DNA of 64,000 nucleotides from Cupriavidus lacunae (GCF_003353055.1 NZ_QKWJ01000008.1:124001-188000), one strand, 5' to 3'. Shown: positions 25,806 through 34,757, counted from the first letter of the stretch. Notes: generated by a model not told the origin, from the letters alone. A program made the numbers and translations.

Positions 25806-26402
25806 TCAGGCGTGTACGGCGGCCAGCTCACGTGCCGGCGCCAGCGTGCTGTCGAAGCGGGCGGGATTCTCCCGTGCCAGCTGCTGCAATTGCGCCAGCT
25901 TGGCCTTCAGCCCGGCATCCAGCTTGGGCGCAGGCATGACCGTGGACGGGCAGGCCACGCCCAGGATGTCCAGCGCCTGCTGGAAGTTCTCGAGGGTCAG
26001 GCCGGCGGCCGGGTCGACCGTGACCAGGTGCTCGCGCAGCGCCTCGGGCATCGACTCAGGCGCGGTGCAGGACAGGATCACGTAGTGGACCGGCCTGGCA
26101 CCTTGCGCGAAATAGGCTTCTATCTCAGCGCCGTGACCGCCTTCGACCGGCGGCGTCATGGCTTCGACCTGCAGGTCCAGCTGCTGCAGGATTGCCGCCG
26201 GCGTGCCGCGGCGCCAGGCATCGGACACCACTACGCGGGCGCCGGCCACGCCGAACAGCCGGCGCACGAACCCAAGCGCGACCGGGTCGAAGAACCTGAC
26301 GTCGCGCGCCGTGCCCGAATCCGGAATGCCGCCGAGGCGGGCGCGGGAGCGGTCGGAGTACAGGACGCCGGGTACGTCCAGCATGATCAGTCGTTCAGCC
26401 AT
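25806..26402 (-). CDS. HAD-like protein (HAD_SAK type) with altered motif I
   Basis: The 198-residue protein has the layout of the HAD domain described in Swiss Army Knife RNA repair proteins: a start strand RLIMLDVPGVLYSD, an FDPVALGFVRRLF helix, and motif II in ARVVVSDAWR followed by a TPAAILQQLDL helix. Motif I, normally DxDG, reads DVPG, so the second catalytic Asp is replaced by Pro. A phosphatase role is therefore doubtful and a binding or degenerate role is possible. Confidence 0.6.
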   Translation of the reverse strand: MAERLIMLDVPGVLYSDRSRARLGGIPDSGTARDVRFFDPVALGFVRRLFGVAGARVVVSDAWRRGTPAAILQQLDLQVEAMTPPVEGGHGAEIEAYFAQGARPVHYVILSCTAPESMPEALREHLVTVDPAAGLTLENFQQALDILGVACPSTVMPAPKLDAGLKAKLAQLQQLARENPARFDSTLAPARELAAVHA

Positions 26403-26595
26403 GGTTTCCTGTGCGGGTGCCAGTTCAGTTGGTGTGAAGCAAGATTACTCGCCGCAGCCTGGCTGACACGTAACCAGCGCCGGTTCAGTTGCAACATATC
26501 TGTAACTTTGTCGCGGAAGACGTAAATGCCGGTTACGCCGCCATGACAAGTGTTTCGACCCGACACATCTTGGCTGCCATCCCGACTCAGTCACG

Positions 26596-28212
26596 CTAGA
26601 AGCGGAAGCGCACCACGTCATCGGCCAGGGCGGCCGCCTGCTGGTCCAGCCGCGCTGCCTGGCCGGCCAGTTCGTCCACCAGCGCCGCGTTCTGCTGCGC
26701 CGTCTGCCGCAGCTGCGACACCGACTGCCCCGCGGCCTGCACGCTGTCGGCCTGTTCGTCAGCCAGCGTGCGCAAGGCCTCGGCCAGCGCATGGCTGTGG
26801 CCGACGGTGGCGGCGATCCGGTCCATCGCCGCGACCACGCCGGCGCTCAGGCGGGCGCCTTGCTGGATCTCATGCGTGGCGGTGCCTACGATGCCGCCGA
26901 TCTCCCGCGCGGCGTCGGCGCTGCGCTGCGCCAGCGCGCGCACTTCCTGCGCCACCACGGCAAAGCCGCGGCCCGCCGGGCCGGCGCGGGCGGCTTCCAC
27001 GGCGGCATTCAGCGCGAGGATATTGGTCTGGAAGGCGATGCTTTCGATCACGCCGACGATCTCGGCGATATGGCGCGAGTGCCCATGCAGGGCATCCATC
27101 GCGCCGCGCATCTGGCGCACCACGGCTGCGCCGTCATCGGTGGCGACGCGCGCCTGGCTGGCCATCTCGCTCGACTCCGTGGCTTGCGCATGCGCATCGG
27201 CCACGCGCGCGGCCAGTGCCTGCATGCTGCCCGTGGTGGCATCCAGCGCGCGGGCCTGCTGCTGCGTGCGCGACGACAGGGCATGATTGTCTTCGGCAAT
27301 CTGCTGGCTGGCCGCGGTGATCTCCTGTGCGCTGGCCTGGATGCGCGCGAGCACGCCAGCAAGCTGGTCGCGCATGCTGGCCACATGGTGCAACATGCTG
27401 CTGCGGTCCGACGGGCGCAGCGCGATGGTGGCGGTCAGGTCGCCCTCGGCAATGCGGCGGGCAATGTCGGCGGCGTGGCGCGGCTCGCCGCCCAGTTCGG
27501 CACGCAGGCTGCGCGCCGCGATCCACGCCAGCGCGGCGGCGGCCAGCAGGCTGGCGCCGAGCAGCGCGGCCATCCATGCCTGTGCGCGCAACTGGCTGGC
27601 CGCCACGCTGGCCACGGTGGCGGCGGCCTGCTGCTCCTGCTGGCGGCGCACGGCTTCCACCTGGTGGCTGAGCGCCTTCAGCTGTTCGGTAACGAAGTGG
27701 CCGTCGACCGAGACCGCGCTGTCGAACTGCAGCGGATCGAGCGGCTGCTTGCGCAGCAATGCCAGGTAGGCCTGCACCAGTTCGTTGGTGCGCTGCCGTT
27801 CGCGCAGCAGGGGCGCCGCCTGTGCCGGCGCGGCCTGTTGCACGCCGGCCAGCGCCGCATCCAGTTGCGCCAGGGCACTTGAGATCTCGTCAGCGGCGCC
27901 GTCGCGCTCGGTACTGCTGGTGGCCATGGTCAGCGCCAGCTGGGCGCGCCCGAGCGCGGCCAGTGCCGATTGCGCCCGCTCCGCCGAGATGGCGCCATGC
28001 ATATCGTGCTGATACAGGGTATCGGTGCGCGCCTTGATCGAGACCAGGTTGGCGATCCCGGTCAGGCCGACCGCGGCGCCGAACAGGTAGACCAGGGCAA
28101 AGGCAGCGCACAGGCGCACCACCAGCGGCAGGCTGCCCAGCCGTGACAGCAGGCGCACGGGGGCAACTGCCCGGCTGCGGCCGGGCAGGCGTGTCTTGAT
28201 GACTTGCAACAC
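26596..28212 (-). CDS. methyl-accepting chemotaxis protein
   Basis: This 538-residue transmembrane chemoreceptor has a first membrane helix near residues 33-55 ([20 protein letters not shown]), a periplasmic four-helix sensor, a second helix ([17 protein letters not shown]), a HAMP domain, and the coiled-coil signalling domain with hairpin tip [20 protein letters not shown] and [19 protein letters not shown] chose the GTG at 28212 because GGAG precedes it by eight bases; upstream in-frame codons lack family resemblance. It has no C-terminal CheR/CheB pentapeptide. The ligand is unknown. Confidence 0.9.
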   Translation of the reverse strand: MLQVIKTRLPGRSRAVAPVRLLSRLGSLPLVVRLCAAFALVYLFGAAVGLTGIANLVSIKARTDTLYQHDMHGAISAERAQSALAALGRAQLALTMATSSTERDGAADEISSALAQLDAALAGVQQAAPAQAAPLLRERQRTNELVQAYLALLRKQPLDPLQFDSAVSVDGHFVTEQLKALSHQVEAVRRQQEQQAAATVASVAASQLRAQAWMAALLGASLLAAAALAWIAARSLRAELGGEPRHAADIARRIAEGDLTATIALRPSDRSSMLHHVASMRDQLAGVLARIQASAQEITAASQQIAEDNHALSSRTQQQARALDATTGSMQALAARVADAHAQATESSEMASQARVATDDGAAVVRQMRGAMDALHGHSRHIAEIVGVIESIAFQTNILALNAAVEAARAGPAGRGFAVVAQEVRALAQRSADAAREIGGIVGTATHEIQQGARLSAGVVAAMDRIAATVGHSHALAEALRTLADEQADSVQAAGQSVSQLRQTAQQNAALVDELAGQAARLDQQAAALADDVVRFRF

Positions 28213-28447
28213 GGAGAAGACTCCAAACGGGCGCGCTGGCTTCGCTAGCCCGCGCGGCCCGGGGTTGACCCGATTTGCCGCATACGCTGCCCTCTGTACG
28301 GGGTGGTCGCTGCGGCGCACGGATGGTCGGTCATCAACGTGACGCCGGCGTGACATGGTTAAAGATGGATTGTCATCGTGCCGTCATATCCATGTCATGA
28401 AATGTGGGCCGCGTCACACCCCTTACCCCATCCCCGGATTGCCCTTC

Positions 28448-30289
28448 ATGAACGGCCTGCCTGCCGCCACGCCTTCGCACGACCCTGCTCCCGGCGCCTC
28501 CGCGGCCCCGGCCGGGCTCGCGCTTGCGCGGCTCCCGCAGTTGCACGCGGTGTTCCAGCCGATCGTGCAGGCGGACAATGGCGAAATCCTGGGCTACGAA
28601 GCCCTGATCCGCGGCCCGGTGGGCTCGCCGTGGGCGGCGCCGGAGGCGTTGTTCAGGCTCGCGCAGGGTGTCGCGGCAACCATCGCGCTTGAGATCCATG
28701 CGGCGCGCACCGCGCTGGCCGCGTGGCGCAGCCTGGACCTGCCCGGCAAGCTCTTCCTCAATTTCAGCCCGCTGACATTGCGGCGCCTGCTGGCCGACCG
28801 CGGGCGCCTGATGGCCGCGCTGGTTGAAGCCGGCATCGCGCCGTCGCGGCTGGTGATCGAAGTCACCGAGCAGACGCCGATCGGCGACGCGGCCAGCTTT
28901 GGCGTGGCGATGTCGGTGCTGCGCGAACTCGGCATGCAGTACGCGCTGGATGACTTCGGCACCGGGCACGCCAACCTCGACCTGCTGGCGCACCTGTCGC
29001 CGCACTTCATCAAGATCGACAAGTCGCTGGTGCGCGGCATCGCGTCCTGTTCGCGCCGGCTGGAGATCCTGCGCGGGCTGCTGCGCATGATGAGTGCCTT
29101 TGGCGGACGCGTGATCGCCGAAGGCATCGAAGATGAGGAAGAGCTGGCCGTGATCCGCGACCTGGGCGTGACTGGCGCCCAAGGCTATTACGTGGGCCGG
29201 CCTGTGGCGCAGCCCGCTGCGCAGGCGGACCTGCACGTGCGCCAGGCACTGGCATCGCAGCATATCGCCGTGTTTCCGCAGATGGTGCGCTCCGGCTGGT
29301 CGGGCATCACCGCGGGGCGGCTGTTGCGGCCCGCGCCGACGGTGTCGCCCGCGACCAGCAATGATGCGGTCTTGCGCACGTTCCAGGACCAGCCCGAGCT
29401 GCAAGCCGTTGCCGTGGTCAATGACGAAGGGCGGCCGCTGGCGATCATCGGCCGCCAGGCGTTTATCGACCGCTATGCAGCGCCGTTTCATCGCGAGCTG
29501 TATGGCAAGAAAGCCTGCATTGCGATGGCCAACCGCGAGCCGGCATGCTTTGACCAGCGCGCCAGCCTGGAGGAGATGGCGCAGATTCTGTCGGGCGAGA
29601 ATACGCGGTCGCTGGCGGATGGCTTCGTGATCACCGACCACGGCCGCCACATCGGACTGGGCACCGGTGCGGACCTGATCCGGGCGATCACCGAGGTGCG
29701 CATGGAAGCGGCGCGCTATGCCAATCCGCTGACGTTCCTGCCGGGCAATATCCCGCTGAACCAGCATATCGAGCGCCTGATCGAGGCCGCAAGCGAGTTC
29801 CATGCCTGCTATGTCGACCTGAACCACTTCAAGCCTTTCAACGACAAGTACGGCTACTGGAAGGGCGATGAGATGCTCAAGGGCGCGGCGGCGATCCTGG
29901 CCGAGGCCTGCGACCCGGCCCGCGATTTTCTCGGCCATGTGGGCGGCGACGATTTCCTGGTGCTGTACCAGAGCGGTGACTGGTCAGAGCGCATGCGGGG
30001 TGCGATCGACCGCTTCAACGAGGCCGCGCGCGCCATGTATGCGCCGGCCGACCGTGCCGCTGGCGGCATGCACGGCGAAGACCGGCACGGGCGGGCGGTG
30101 TTCTTTCCGCCGGTGTCGATGGCGGTGGGCGTGGTGTGCGTAAGCGGCGAGGGGGTGGCCGGCCTGCAGCGGCTGGGCAGCCAGTATATCGGCGCCGCGG
30201 CGGCCGCGGCCAAGCGCGAAGCCAAGCGTTCGCCGACGGGCATGGCCGTACTCGATTTCCTGGCGCTCGCCGCGACGCTGCCGGCCTAG
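28448..30289 (+). CDS. c-di-GMP protein with EAL, CBS-like and GGDEF domains
   Basis: The 613-residue cytoplasmic protein starts with an EAL phosphodiesterase domain having intact motifs YEALIRG, LNFSP, IEVTEQ, LDDFGTG, KIDKSLV, AEGIEDEEEL and QGYYVGRP. A CBS-like middle part follows (residues about 300-430), then a GGDEF domain whose signature is HVGGDDFLVLY. The EAL side should hydrolyse c-di-GMP. The diguanylate cyclase side carries D in place of the signature E and may be inactive or GTP-sensing. The start is uncertain: ATG codons at 28355 and 28397 are also in frame. It is divergent from the chemoreceptor gene. Confidence 0.88.
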   Translation: MNGLPAATPSHDPAPGASAAPAGLALARLPQLHAVFQPIVQADNGEILGYEALIRGPVGSPWAAPEALFRLAQGVAATIALEIHAARTALAAWRSLDLPGKLFLNFSPLTLRRLLADRGRLMAALVEAGIAPSRLVIEVTEQTPIGDAASFGVAMSVLRELGMQYALDDFGTGHANLDLLAHLSPHFIKIDKSLVRGIASCSRRLEILRGLLRMMSAFGGRVIAEGIEDEEELAVIRDLGVTGAQGYYVGRPVAQPAAQADLHVRQALASQHIAVFPQMVRSGWSGITAGRLLRPAPTVSPATSNDAVLRTFQDQPELQAVAVVNDEGRPLAIIGRQAFIDRYAAPFHRELYGKKACIAMANREPACFDQRASLEEMAQILSGENTRSLADGFVITDHGRHIGLGTGADLIRAITEVRMEAARYANPLTFLPGNIPLNQHIERLIEAASEFHACYVDLNHFKPFNDKYGYWKGDEMLKGAAAILAEACDPARDFLGHVGGDDFLVLYQSGDWSERMRGAIDRFNEAARAMYAPADRAAGGMHGEDRHGRAVFFPPVSMAVGVVCVSGEGVAGLQRLGSQYIGAAAAAAKREAKRSPTGMAVLDFLALAATLPA

Positions 30290-30291
30290 TG

Positions 30292-30446
30292 TCCTGCTCC
30301 GCAAATACCTTGCCATGAAATCGCCCAGTTGGCCGCCATGCTGCGTTGCTCGTCGTTGCCATAGCTACGGCTATGGCGCCTCCTCGCGCCTAGCCTGACG
30401 GCCAACTGGACGATTTCATTTTGGCAAGTTATCTGCGGAACAGGAA
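30292..30446. repeat. 155-bp imperfect palindromic intergenic repeat
   Basis: Arms of about 48 bases (30293-30340 and 30396-30445) are imperfect reverse complements, sharing blocks such as CTTGCCA, AAATCG and CAGTTGGCCG. The centre holds a perfect hairpin, GCCATAGC-TACG-GCTATGGC (30358-30377). Similar GCCATAGC/GCTATGGC elements occur between genes in many Burkholderiales. It separates two convergent genes and may act as a terminator or be a mobile REP/MITE-like sequence. Confidence 0.75.
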
Positions 30447-30457
30447 ACTAGCGCGCG

Positions 30458-31213
30458 TCAGTTGCCGGGCAGCTTGCGCCCGGTGACCCGGCGCCTTGCC
30501 CCGGGCAGCCGCGGTGCAACGCTTTCTTCCAGCACATCGAGCCGGTAGCCGTGCGCGTAGACCACGGTGATGACGATGCCGTTCGCGATGCCGATCCGCA
30601 GCGTCTTGCGCAAGCGCGAGATCAGGCCCGCCAGCGCCCGCGACAGCGGCGGCAGCTCATGCCGCCAGATGGCCTGCTGGATGCGGTCGCTGGCCAGCAC
30701 GCGCCCGACGTTGGAGAACAGCATCATCGCCAGGTCAAACTCCTTTGGTGTCATCGTGATGCGTTCGCCGTGCAGCGTGGCAAAGCGGCCCACGCTGTTG
30801 AGCTGGTAGGGGCCGGCCCGCACCACCAGGCCCTGGCGCAGGCGCTCGCCGGTGACACGCCGGCGCAGCGCCGTGATGCGCGCCATCAGCACGCGCGCAT
30901 TGAGCGGGCGGCACACGTAGTCGTCGGCGCCGGCATCAAGCGCAGCGACCAGGTTGTCTTCGCTGTTGTCCGCCGCCATCAGGATGATGGGCACGTCGCG
31001 CGAGCGCGCGCAGCGCACCGCGCGGACCACATCGATGGCTGGCAGGTCCGGCAGGTCGTCATCGATCAGCAGCATGTCGTAGGGCATCTGGCTGATGCCG
31101 TGGATCAACTCCCGGCCCGATTCAAACACGTTGCAACGATAGCCGGTCTGGTCCAGCAGTTCGGTCACGGTACGAAGGTGGGGCGAGTTGCCCATGAGTA
31201 GCGCAATATTCAT
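30458..31213 (-). CDS. OmpR-type response regulator with atypical receiver
   Basis: The 251-residue protein begins MNIALLMGNSPHLRTV. It has a receiver domain with Asp in LLIDDDLPDL, but the conserved Lys-Pro of the active site is Arg-Pro (DYVCRPL). The DNA-binding part is a winged helix (ITMTPKEFDLAMMLFSNVGRVL ... GLISRLRKTL ... VVYAHGYRLDV). A basic C-terminal tail of about 20 residues follows. No kinase gene is adjacent. The Arg change suggests altered or phosphorylation-independent signalling. A promoter with a palindrome lies upstream at 31289-31337. Confidence 0.85.
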   Translation of the reverse strand: MNIALLMGNSPHLRTVTELLDQTGYRCNVFESGRELIHGISQMPYDMLLIDDDLPDLPAIDVVRAVRCARSRDVPIILMAADNSEDNLVAALDAGADDYVCRPLNARVLMARITALRRRVTGERLRQGLVVRAGPYQLNSVGRFATLHGERITMTPKEFDLAMMLFSNVGRVLASDRIQQAIWRHELPPLSRALAGLISRLRKTLRIGIANGIVITVVYAHGYRLDVLEESVAPRLPGARRRVTGRKLPGN

Positions 31214-31288
31214 CGAAGGCGTAATACGGACGGGATATGAAAGCCGTGACATGGACGGCTGGCAGCAAGGCAGGGCGCAGGCAAGAAG

Positions 31289-31337
31289 CGTATAAAAGGT
31301 GTGGTCGACAAAACAATCAGACATTTCTGAAATGTCT
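31289..31337 (-). promoter_or_regulatory. promoter and palindromic operator of the orphan response regulator
   Basis: On the minus strand the palindrome AGACATTTCAGAAATGTCT (31319-31337) is followed two bases later by TTGTTT (31311-31316) and, after 16 bases, TATACG (31289-31294). The arrangement suits an activator binding just upstream of the -35 box. On the plus strand the same palindrome is followed by eight T residues (31342-31349), so it could also work as a terminator in that direction. Confidence 0.5.
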
Positions 31338-31604
31338 GTCGTTTTTTTTGGTTTTGCGCGCGTCGTAGAGGGGAGGGGGCGTGTCAGGGCTGCCGTCGAG
31401 CCCGGCCGCTACGGAAAGTTGTCCACAGTTCCTGTGGAAAAGACAGCAGGCAGTCGCCGGACAGCGGCCTGGTACCGTGATGTCATCGGCCTGCTAAAAA
31501 AGAAGGCAGTCCTGAAGACTGCGCGCGCCCTGGTGTCAACATCCGGAGCGCGGTGTGCCAAAATAGCGCGCATCGCGACCGGGTCAGGGGACACAAGCCA
31601 ACCG
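31338..31604. other. 5' region of cardiolipin synthase gene
   Basis: No gene is supported in this stretch. It begins with a T-run and is G/C-rich afterwards. I see no clear sigma-70 pair for the cls gene. Confidence 0.4.
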
Positions 31605-33041
31605 ATGCTGCAGAGTCCGAGTGTCATCGCCATCATCGTGCTGGCCTTTCACGCCGTAGGCGTGGTGGCCGCCCTGCATGCCGTCATGACGGTGCGCACC
31701 GCGCCGGGTGCGATCGCGTGGGCGGGGTCGCTGGTGATGATGCCGTACTTCACGCTGGTGCCTTATCTGATCTTCGGGCGCAGCACCTTCGCCGGCTATG
31801 TCGATGCGCGCCGCTTCAACGACGACCGGCTGCGCGAGATCCGCCATGGCATGACCCCGCGCGAGCGCGAAGCCCGCAGCGCCTGCGTGGTCCACGCGCC
31901 GGCGCAGGCGTGCATGCGGGCGCTGCCGCGGCTGACCGGCATGCCCTGCCTGGCCAACAACGATGTGCGGCTGCTCATCAACGGCGAGCAGACCTTCGAG
32001 GCAATCTTCGCGGCAATGGCGCGCGCCACCCAGGTGCTGATCGTGCAGTTCTTCATCGTGCATGACGATGCGCTGGGCCAGCGCCTGCAGGCCCTGATGT
32101 GCGAGCGCGCGCAAGCCGGCATCAAGGTGTATTTCCTGTTCGACCGCATCGGCTGCCACGCATTGCCGCGTCGCTATGTGCGCACGCTGCTCGATGCCGG
32201 TGTCGATGCGCGCGCGTTCTCCACCCACCGCGGCTTTGTCAACCGGTTCCAGCTTAATTTCCGCAACCACCGCAAGCTGGTTATCGTCGATGGCAGCGAG
32301 GCCTTTGTCGGCGGCCACAATGTGGGCGTCGAATACCTGGGCCAGCGCCCGCCGCTGGCACCGTGGCGCGACACCCATATCGCACTGCGCGGCAGCGCCG
32401 TGCTGGACTTGCAGATGGCCTTTGCCGAAGACTGGTACTGGGCCGCCCGCGAAGTGCCGCATTTGCTGATGCCGCCGCCCGCGGCAGGCGGGCGCATGAC
32501 CTGCCAGGTGGTGCCGTCCGGACCGGCGGACTCGCAGGAAACCTGTTCGCTGTTTTTTGTCGAGGCCATCCAGTCGGCGCGCCGCCGGCTGTGGATCACG
32601 TCGCCGTATTTCGTGCCGGACGAGGCGGTGTTCGCGGTGCTGCGGCTGGCGGTGCTGCGCGGCGTGGATGTGCGCATCCTGATTCCGGCGCGCCCCGACC
32701 ACCTGGTGGTCTATGCCGCCTCGACCCTCTACGCGTACCAGGCCGTGGCCGCCGGCATCAAGCTGTACCGCTACCAGCCCGGCTTCCTGCACCAGAAGGT
32801 GATCCTGATCGACGACGAAGCCGCGGCCGTGGGTACCGCCAACCTGGACAACCGCTCCTTCCGGCTCAACTTCGAGCTGATGGTGATGACCGCCGACCAG
32901 GGCTTTGCCGCGGATGTGGCGGAGATGCTCGAAGCCGACTTCGCGCAGGCCCGCCATGTCGGGCTGGACGAGTACCTGAGCGCGCCGGCACCGCTGCGCG
33001 TGGCGATGCACGTCGCCAAGCTGTTTGCGCCGATCCTCTGA
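31605..33041 (+). CDS. cls: cardiolipin synthase (phospholipase D superfamily)
   Basis: This 478-residue membrane enzyme joins two phosphatidyl groups to make cardiolipin. Two N-terminal helices (residues about 5-60, including MMPYFTLVPYLIFG) precede two HKD catalytic motifs: NHRKLVIVDGSEAFVGGHN and HQKVILIDDEAAAVGTANLDN. Spacing and length match bacterial Cls. The ATG at 31605 begins the family-typical hydrophobic start. It is divergent from the orphan regulator gene, which could link membrane lipid composition to that regulator, though this is only inference. Confidence 0.92.
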   Translation: MLQSPSVIAIIVLAFHAVGVVAALHAVMTVRTAPGAIAWAGSLVMMPYFTLVPYLIFGRSTFAGYVDARRFNDDRLREIRHGMTPREREARSACVVHAPAQACMRALPRLTGMPCLANNDVRLLINGEQTFEAIFAAMARATQVLIVQFFIVHDDALGQRLQALMCERAQAGIKVYFLFDRIGCHALPRRYVRTLLDAGVDARAFSTHRGFVNRFQLNFRNHRKLVIVDGSEAFVGGHNVGVEYLGQRPPLAPWRDTHIALRGSAVLDLQMAFAEDWYWAAREVPHLLMPPPAAGGRMTCQVVPSGPADSQETCSLFFVEAIQSARRRLWITSPYFVPDEAVFAVLRLAVLRGVDVRILIPARPDHLVVYAASTLYAYQAVAAGIKLYRYQPGFLHQKVILIDDEAAAVGTANLDNRSFRLNFELMVMTADQGFAADVAEMLEADFAQARHVGLDEYLSAPAPLRVAMHVAKLFAPIL

Positions 33042-33101
33042 GCGCGCGGCCTTCCCAGTCCTGCAATGTCTCCAATGCAACAAGCTTGTGACGGTTTAAT
33101 T

Positions 33102-33125
33102 GTGTACACTGTTCACTATAAGAAC
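33102..33125 (+). promoter_or_regulatory. candidate TetR operator overlapping promoter
   Basis: GTGTACACTGTTCAC (33102-33116) is symmetric as GTG-n-ACA-n-TGT-n-CAC. A second inverted repeat, GTTC-N7-GAAC (33111-33125), overlaps it and spans TATAAG (33117-33122), a -10-like box. It lies about 45 bases before the TetR-family gene, as expected for self-repression. Confidence 0.45.
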
Positions 33126-33166
33126 ATACGCATCATGAACTGTTATTCAGATCACAGGGGGCTTGC

Positions 33167-33811
33167 ATGAACCGGGCTGCCTCCGCACCGCCGGCGCGTG
33201 CGACTTACCGCCATGGCGACCTGCGCCGCGCGCTGCTTGACGCCGGCATCGACCTGGCGCGCGAAGGCGGCCCCGACGCCATCGTGCTGCGCGAAGCCAC
33301 GCGCCGTGCCGGCGTGGTGCCCAACGCGGCGTACCGCCACTTCGCCAGCCGGCAGGACCTGCTGCAGGCCGTGCGTGCCTGGGCCCTGTCGTCGCTTGCC
33401 ATTGCCATGGAGGCTGAAATTGGCGGCCTGCGTCCGGGCCGGGGCGCCGCCGCGCATGCGCGCGCCTGCCTGCGCGCGGTCGGCACGGGCTACCTGCGCT
33501 TTGCCTTGACCGAGACAGGCTTGTTCCGCACCGCGTTCTCGGTGCCGGACGAAGTGGAGGACGACGCCGACCCGGCCAAGGCCGGCAATAGCGGCCTCAA
33601 CCCATTCCAGTTGCTGTGCGCGGCGTTGGACATGCTGGTGGAAACCGGCGTGCTGCCGCCCGAGCGCCGGCCGGGCGCCGAGTACCTGGCGTGGTCGGCC
33701 GTGCATGGCCTTGCCATCCTGCTGATCGATGGCCCGCTGCGCAGCCGTGCCAAGGAGCAGGCCGAGGTCCTCGGCCAGCGCCTGCTCGATATGGTCGAGA
33801 AGGGCTTGTAG
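33167..33811 (+). CDS. TetR/AcrR-family transcription regulator
   Basis: The 214-residue protein has an N-terminal TetR helix-turn-helix (YRHGDLRRALLDAGIDLARE ... REATRRAGVVPNAAYRHFASRQDLLQAV) and a C-terminal ligand domain with the TetR_C_33-like segment TGLFRTAFSVPDEVEDD. The ATG is preceded by AGGGGG. Its target other than itself is not evident, since the following gene cluster is small and the flanking cls gene is upstream. Confidence 0.88.
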   Translation: MNRAASAPPARATYRHGDLRRALLDAGIDLAREGGPDAIVLREATRRAGVVPNAAYRHFASRQDLLQAVRAWALSSLAIAMEAEIGGLRPGRGAAAHARACLRAVGTGYLRFALTETGLFRTAFSVPDEVEDDADPAKAGNSGLNPFQLLCAALDMLVETGVLPPERRPGAEYLAWSAVHGLAILLIDGPLRSRAKEQAEVLGQRLLDMVEKGL

Positions 33812-33841
33812 GAACCTGAGGCAACCCGACGCAGCCGCACG

Positions 33842-33936
33842 AAAAAAATGCCACGATGGCTGGGACCATCGTGGCAGCGTAAGGAACCAAGAAGGGGGGC
33901 AACCTGGCTCTGTCGGGGCACCCGCGGGCCGGGTGC
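33842..33936 (-). ncRNA. candidate small RNA ending in strong terminator
   Basis: On the minus strand a stem TGCCACGATGG with CCATCGTGGCA (33849-33876) is followed by seven T residues (33842-33848), an excellent intrinsic terminator. No minus-strand gene reads into it. About 60 bases upstream lies a GCACCCG / CGGGTGC hairpin, and between the stems is an unpaired CCCCCCTTCTT stretch that could pair with ribosome-binding sites. A promoter-like module at 33943-33994 points into it. Confidence 0.45.
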
Positions 33937-33942
33937 AGGGAC

Positions 33943-33994
33943 AATGTATTCCGTTGTTTCTCATGTGAATATCGGACATTTCTTGAATATGTCC
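33943..33994 (-). promoter_or_regulatory. palindrome plus -10 box pointing into small-RNA candidate
   Basis: GGACAT-N9-ATGTCC (33974-33994) stands upstream of TACATT (33948-33943 on the minus strand). Its right half plus flank, AGAAATGTC-C-GAT, is the same as AGAAATGTC-T-GAT in the 31289-31337 module, and the -10 box is at the same distance (within one base). The remaining part of 33995-34156 has a direct repeat TTGAAT(A)TGTCC but no gene. Confidence 0.45.
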
Positions 33995-34156
33995 TTGAAT
34001 TGTCCCGATAGAGGCACTCGAACTCCTATCCGGGCACGTGGCGCGACTGCCTCCAGCGCCGCGTCGCGGAATTGCAAGCCTTGCCGCGCGGTCTAAACTC
34101 TGTGGCCTGACCGGATCCGGCAGGCCGAACGCTGACGTCACGGTGAGGAGCGGATC

Positions 34157-34459
34157 ATGCGATATGGAACAGGGGTGATCCTTGCCGCGGCGGCCCTGGC
34201 GGGCTGTGTGGCGTATCCGTATGCCGGTGACCCGTATGCGGCATATCCGGACTACGCCGTGTCGGCGCCTTACTACGGGGGCTATCCGGCCTATCCAGGC
34301 TATCCGGTGTATGGCGGCTATCCGTACTACGGTCCATGGCCTGCCTATGGCTATGGCAGTTTCGCTTTCATCTATGGCGGAGGCGGTGGCCATCACGGTG
34401 GCCATGGCGGATGGCATGGCGGTGGCGGCAGAGGTGGATGGGCGGGCAGGGGCCATTGA
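34157..34459 (+). CDS. Gly/Tyr/Pro-rich putative lipoprotein
   Basis: The 100-residue product has a lipobox (AAAALAGC), then Tyr-Pro-Gly repeats (GGYPAYPGYPVYGGYPYYG) and a C-terminal Gly/His/Trp-rich tail. Low-complexity Tyr/Gly lipoproteins of this type are widespread in Burkholderiales without assigned function. The His-rich end could bind metal. GAGGAG before the ATG supports the start. Confidence 0.65.
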   Translation: MRYGTGVILAAAALAGCVAYPYAGDPYAAYPDYAVSAPYYGGYPAYPGYPVYGGYPYYGPWPAYGYGSFAFIYGGGGGHHGGHGGWHGGGGRGGWAGRGH

Positions 34460-34726
<267 letters not shown>

Positions 34727-34757
34727 CGCTTCCGGCGTGACGACGCGCTACGGCGCG

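Noticed and set aside
31318..31349. Plus-strand intrinsic terminator (stem plus eight T residues)
   Set aside because: No plus-strand gene reads into it. The palindrome sits exactly upstream of a minus-strand promoter and recurs at 33974-33994, so an operator is the better main explanation, though both roles are possible.
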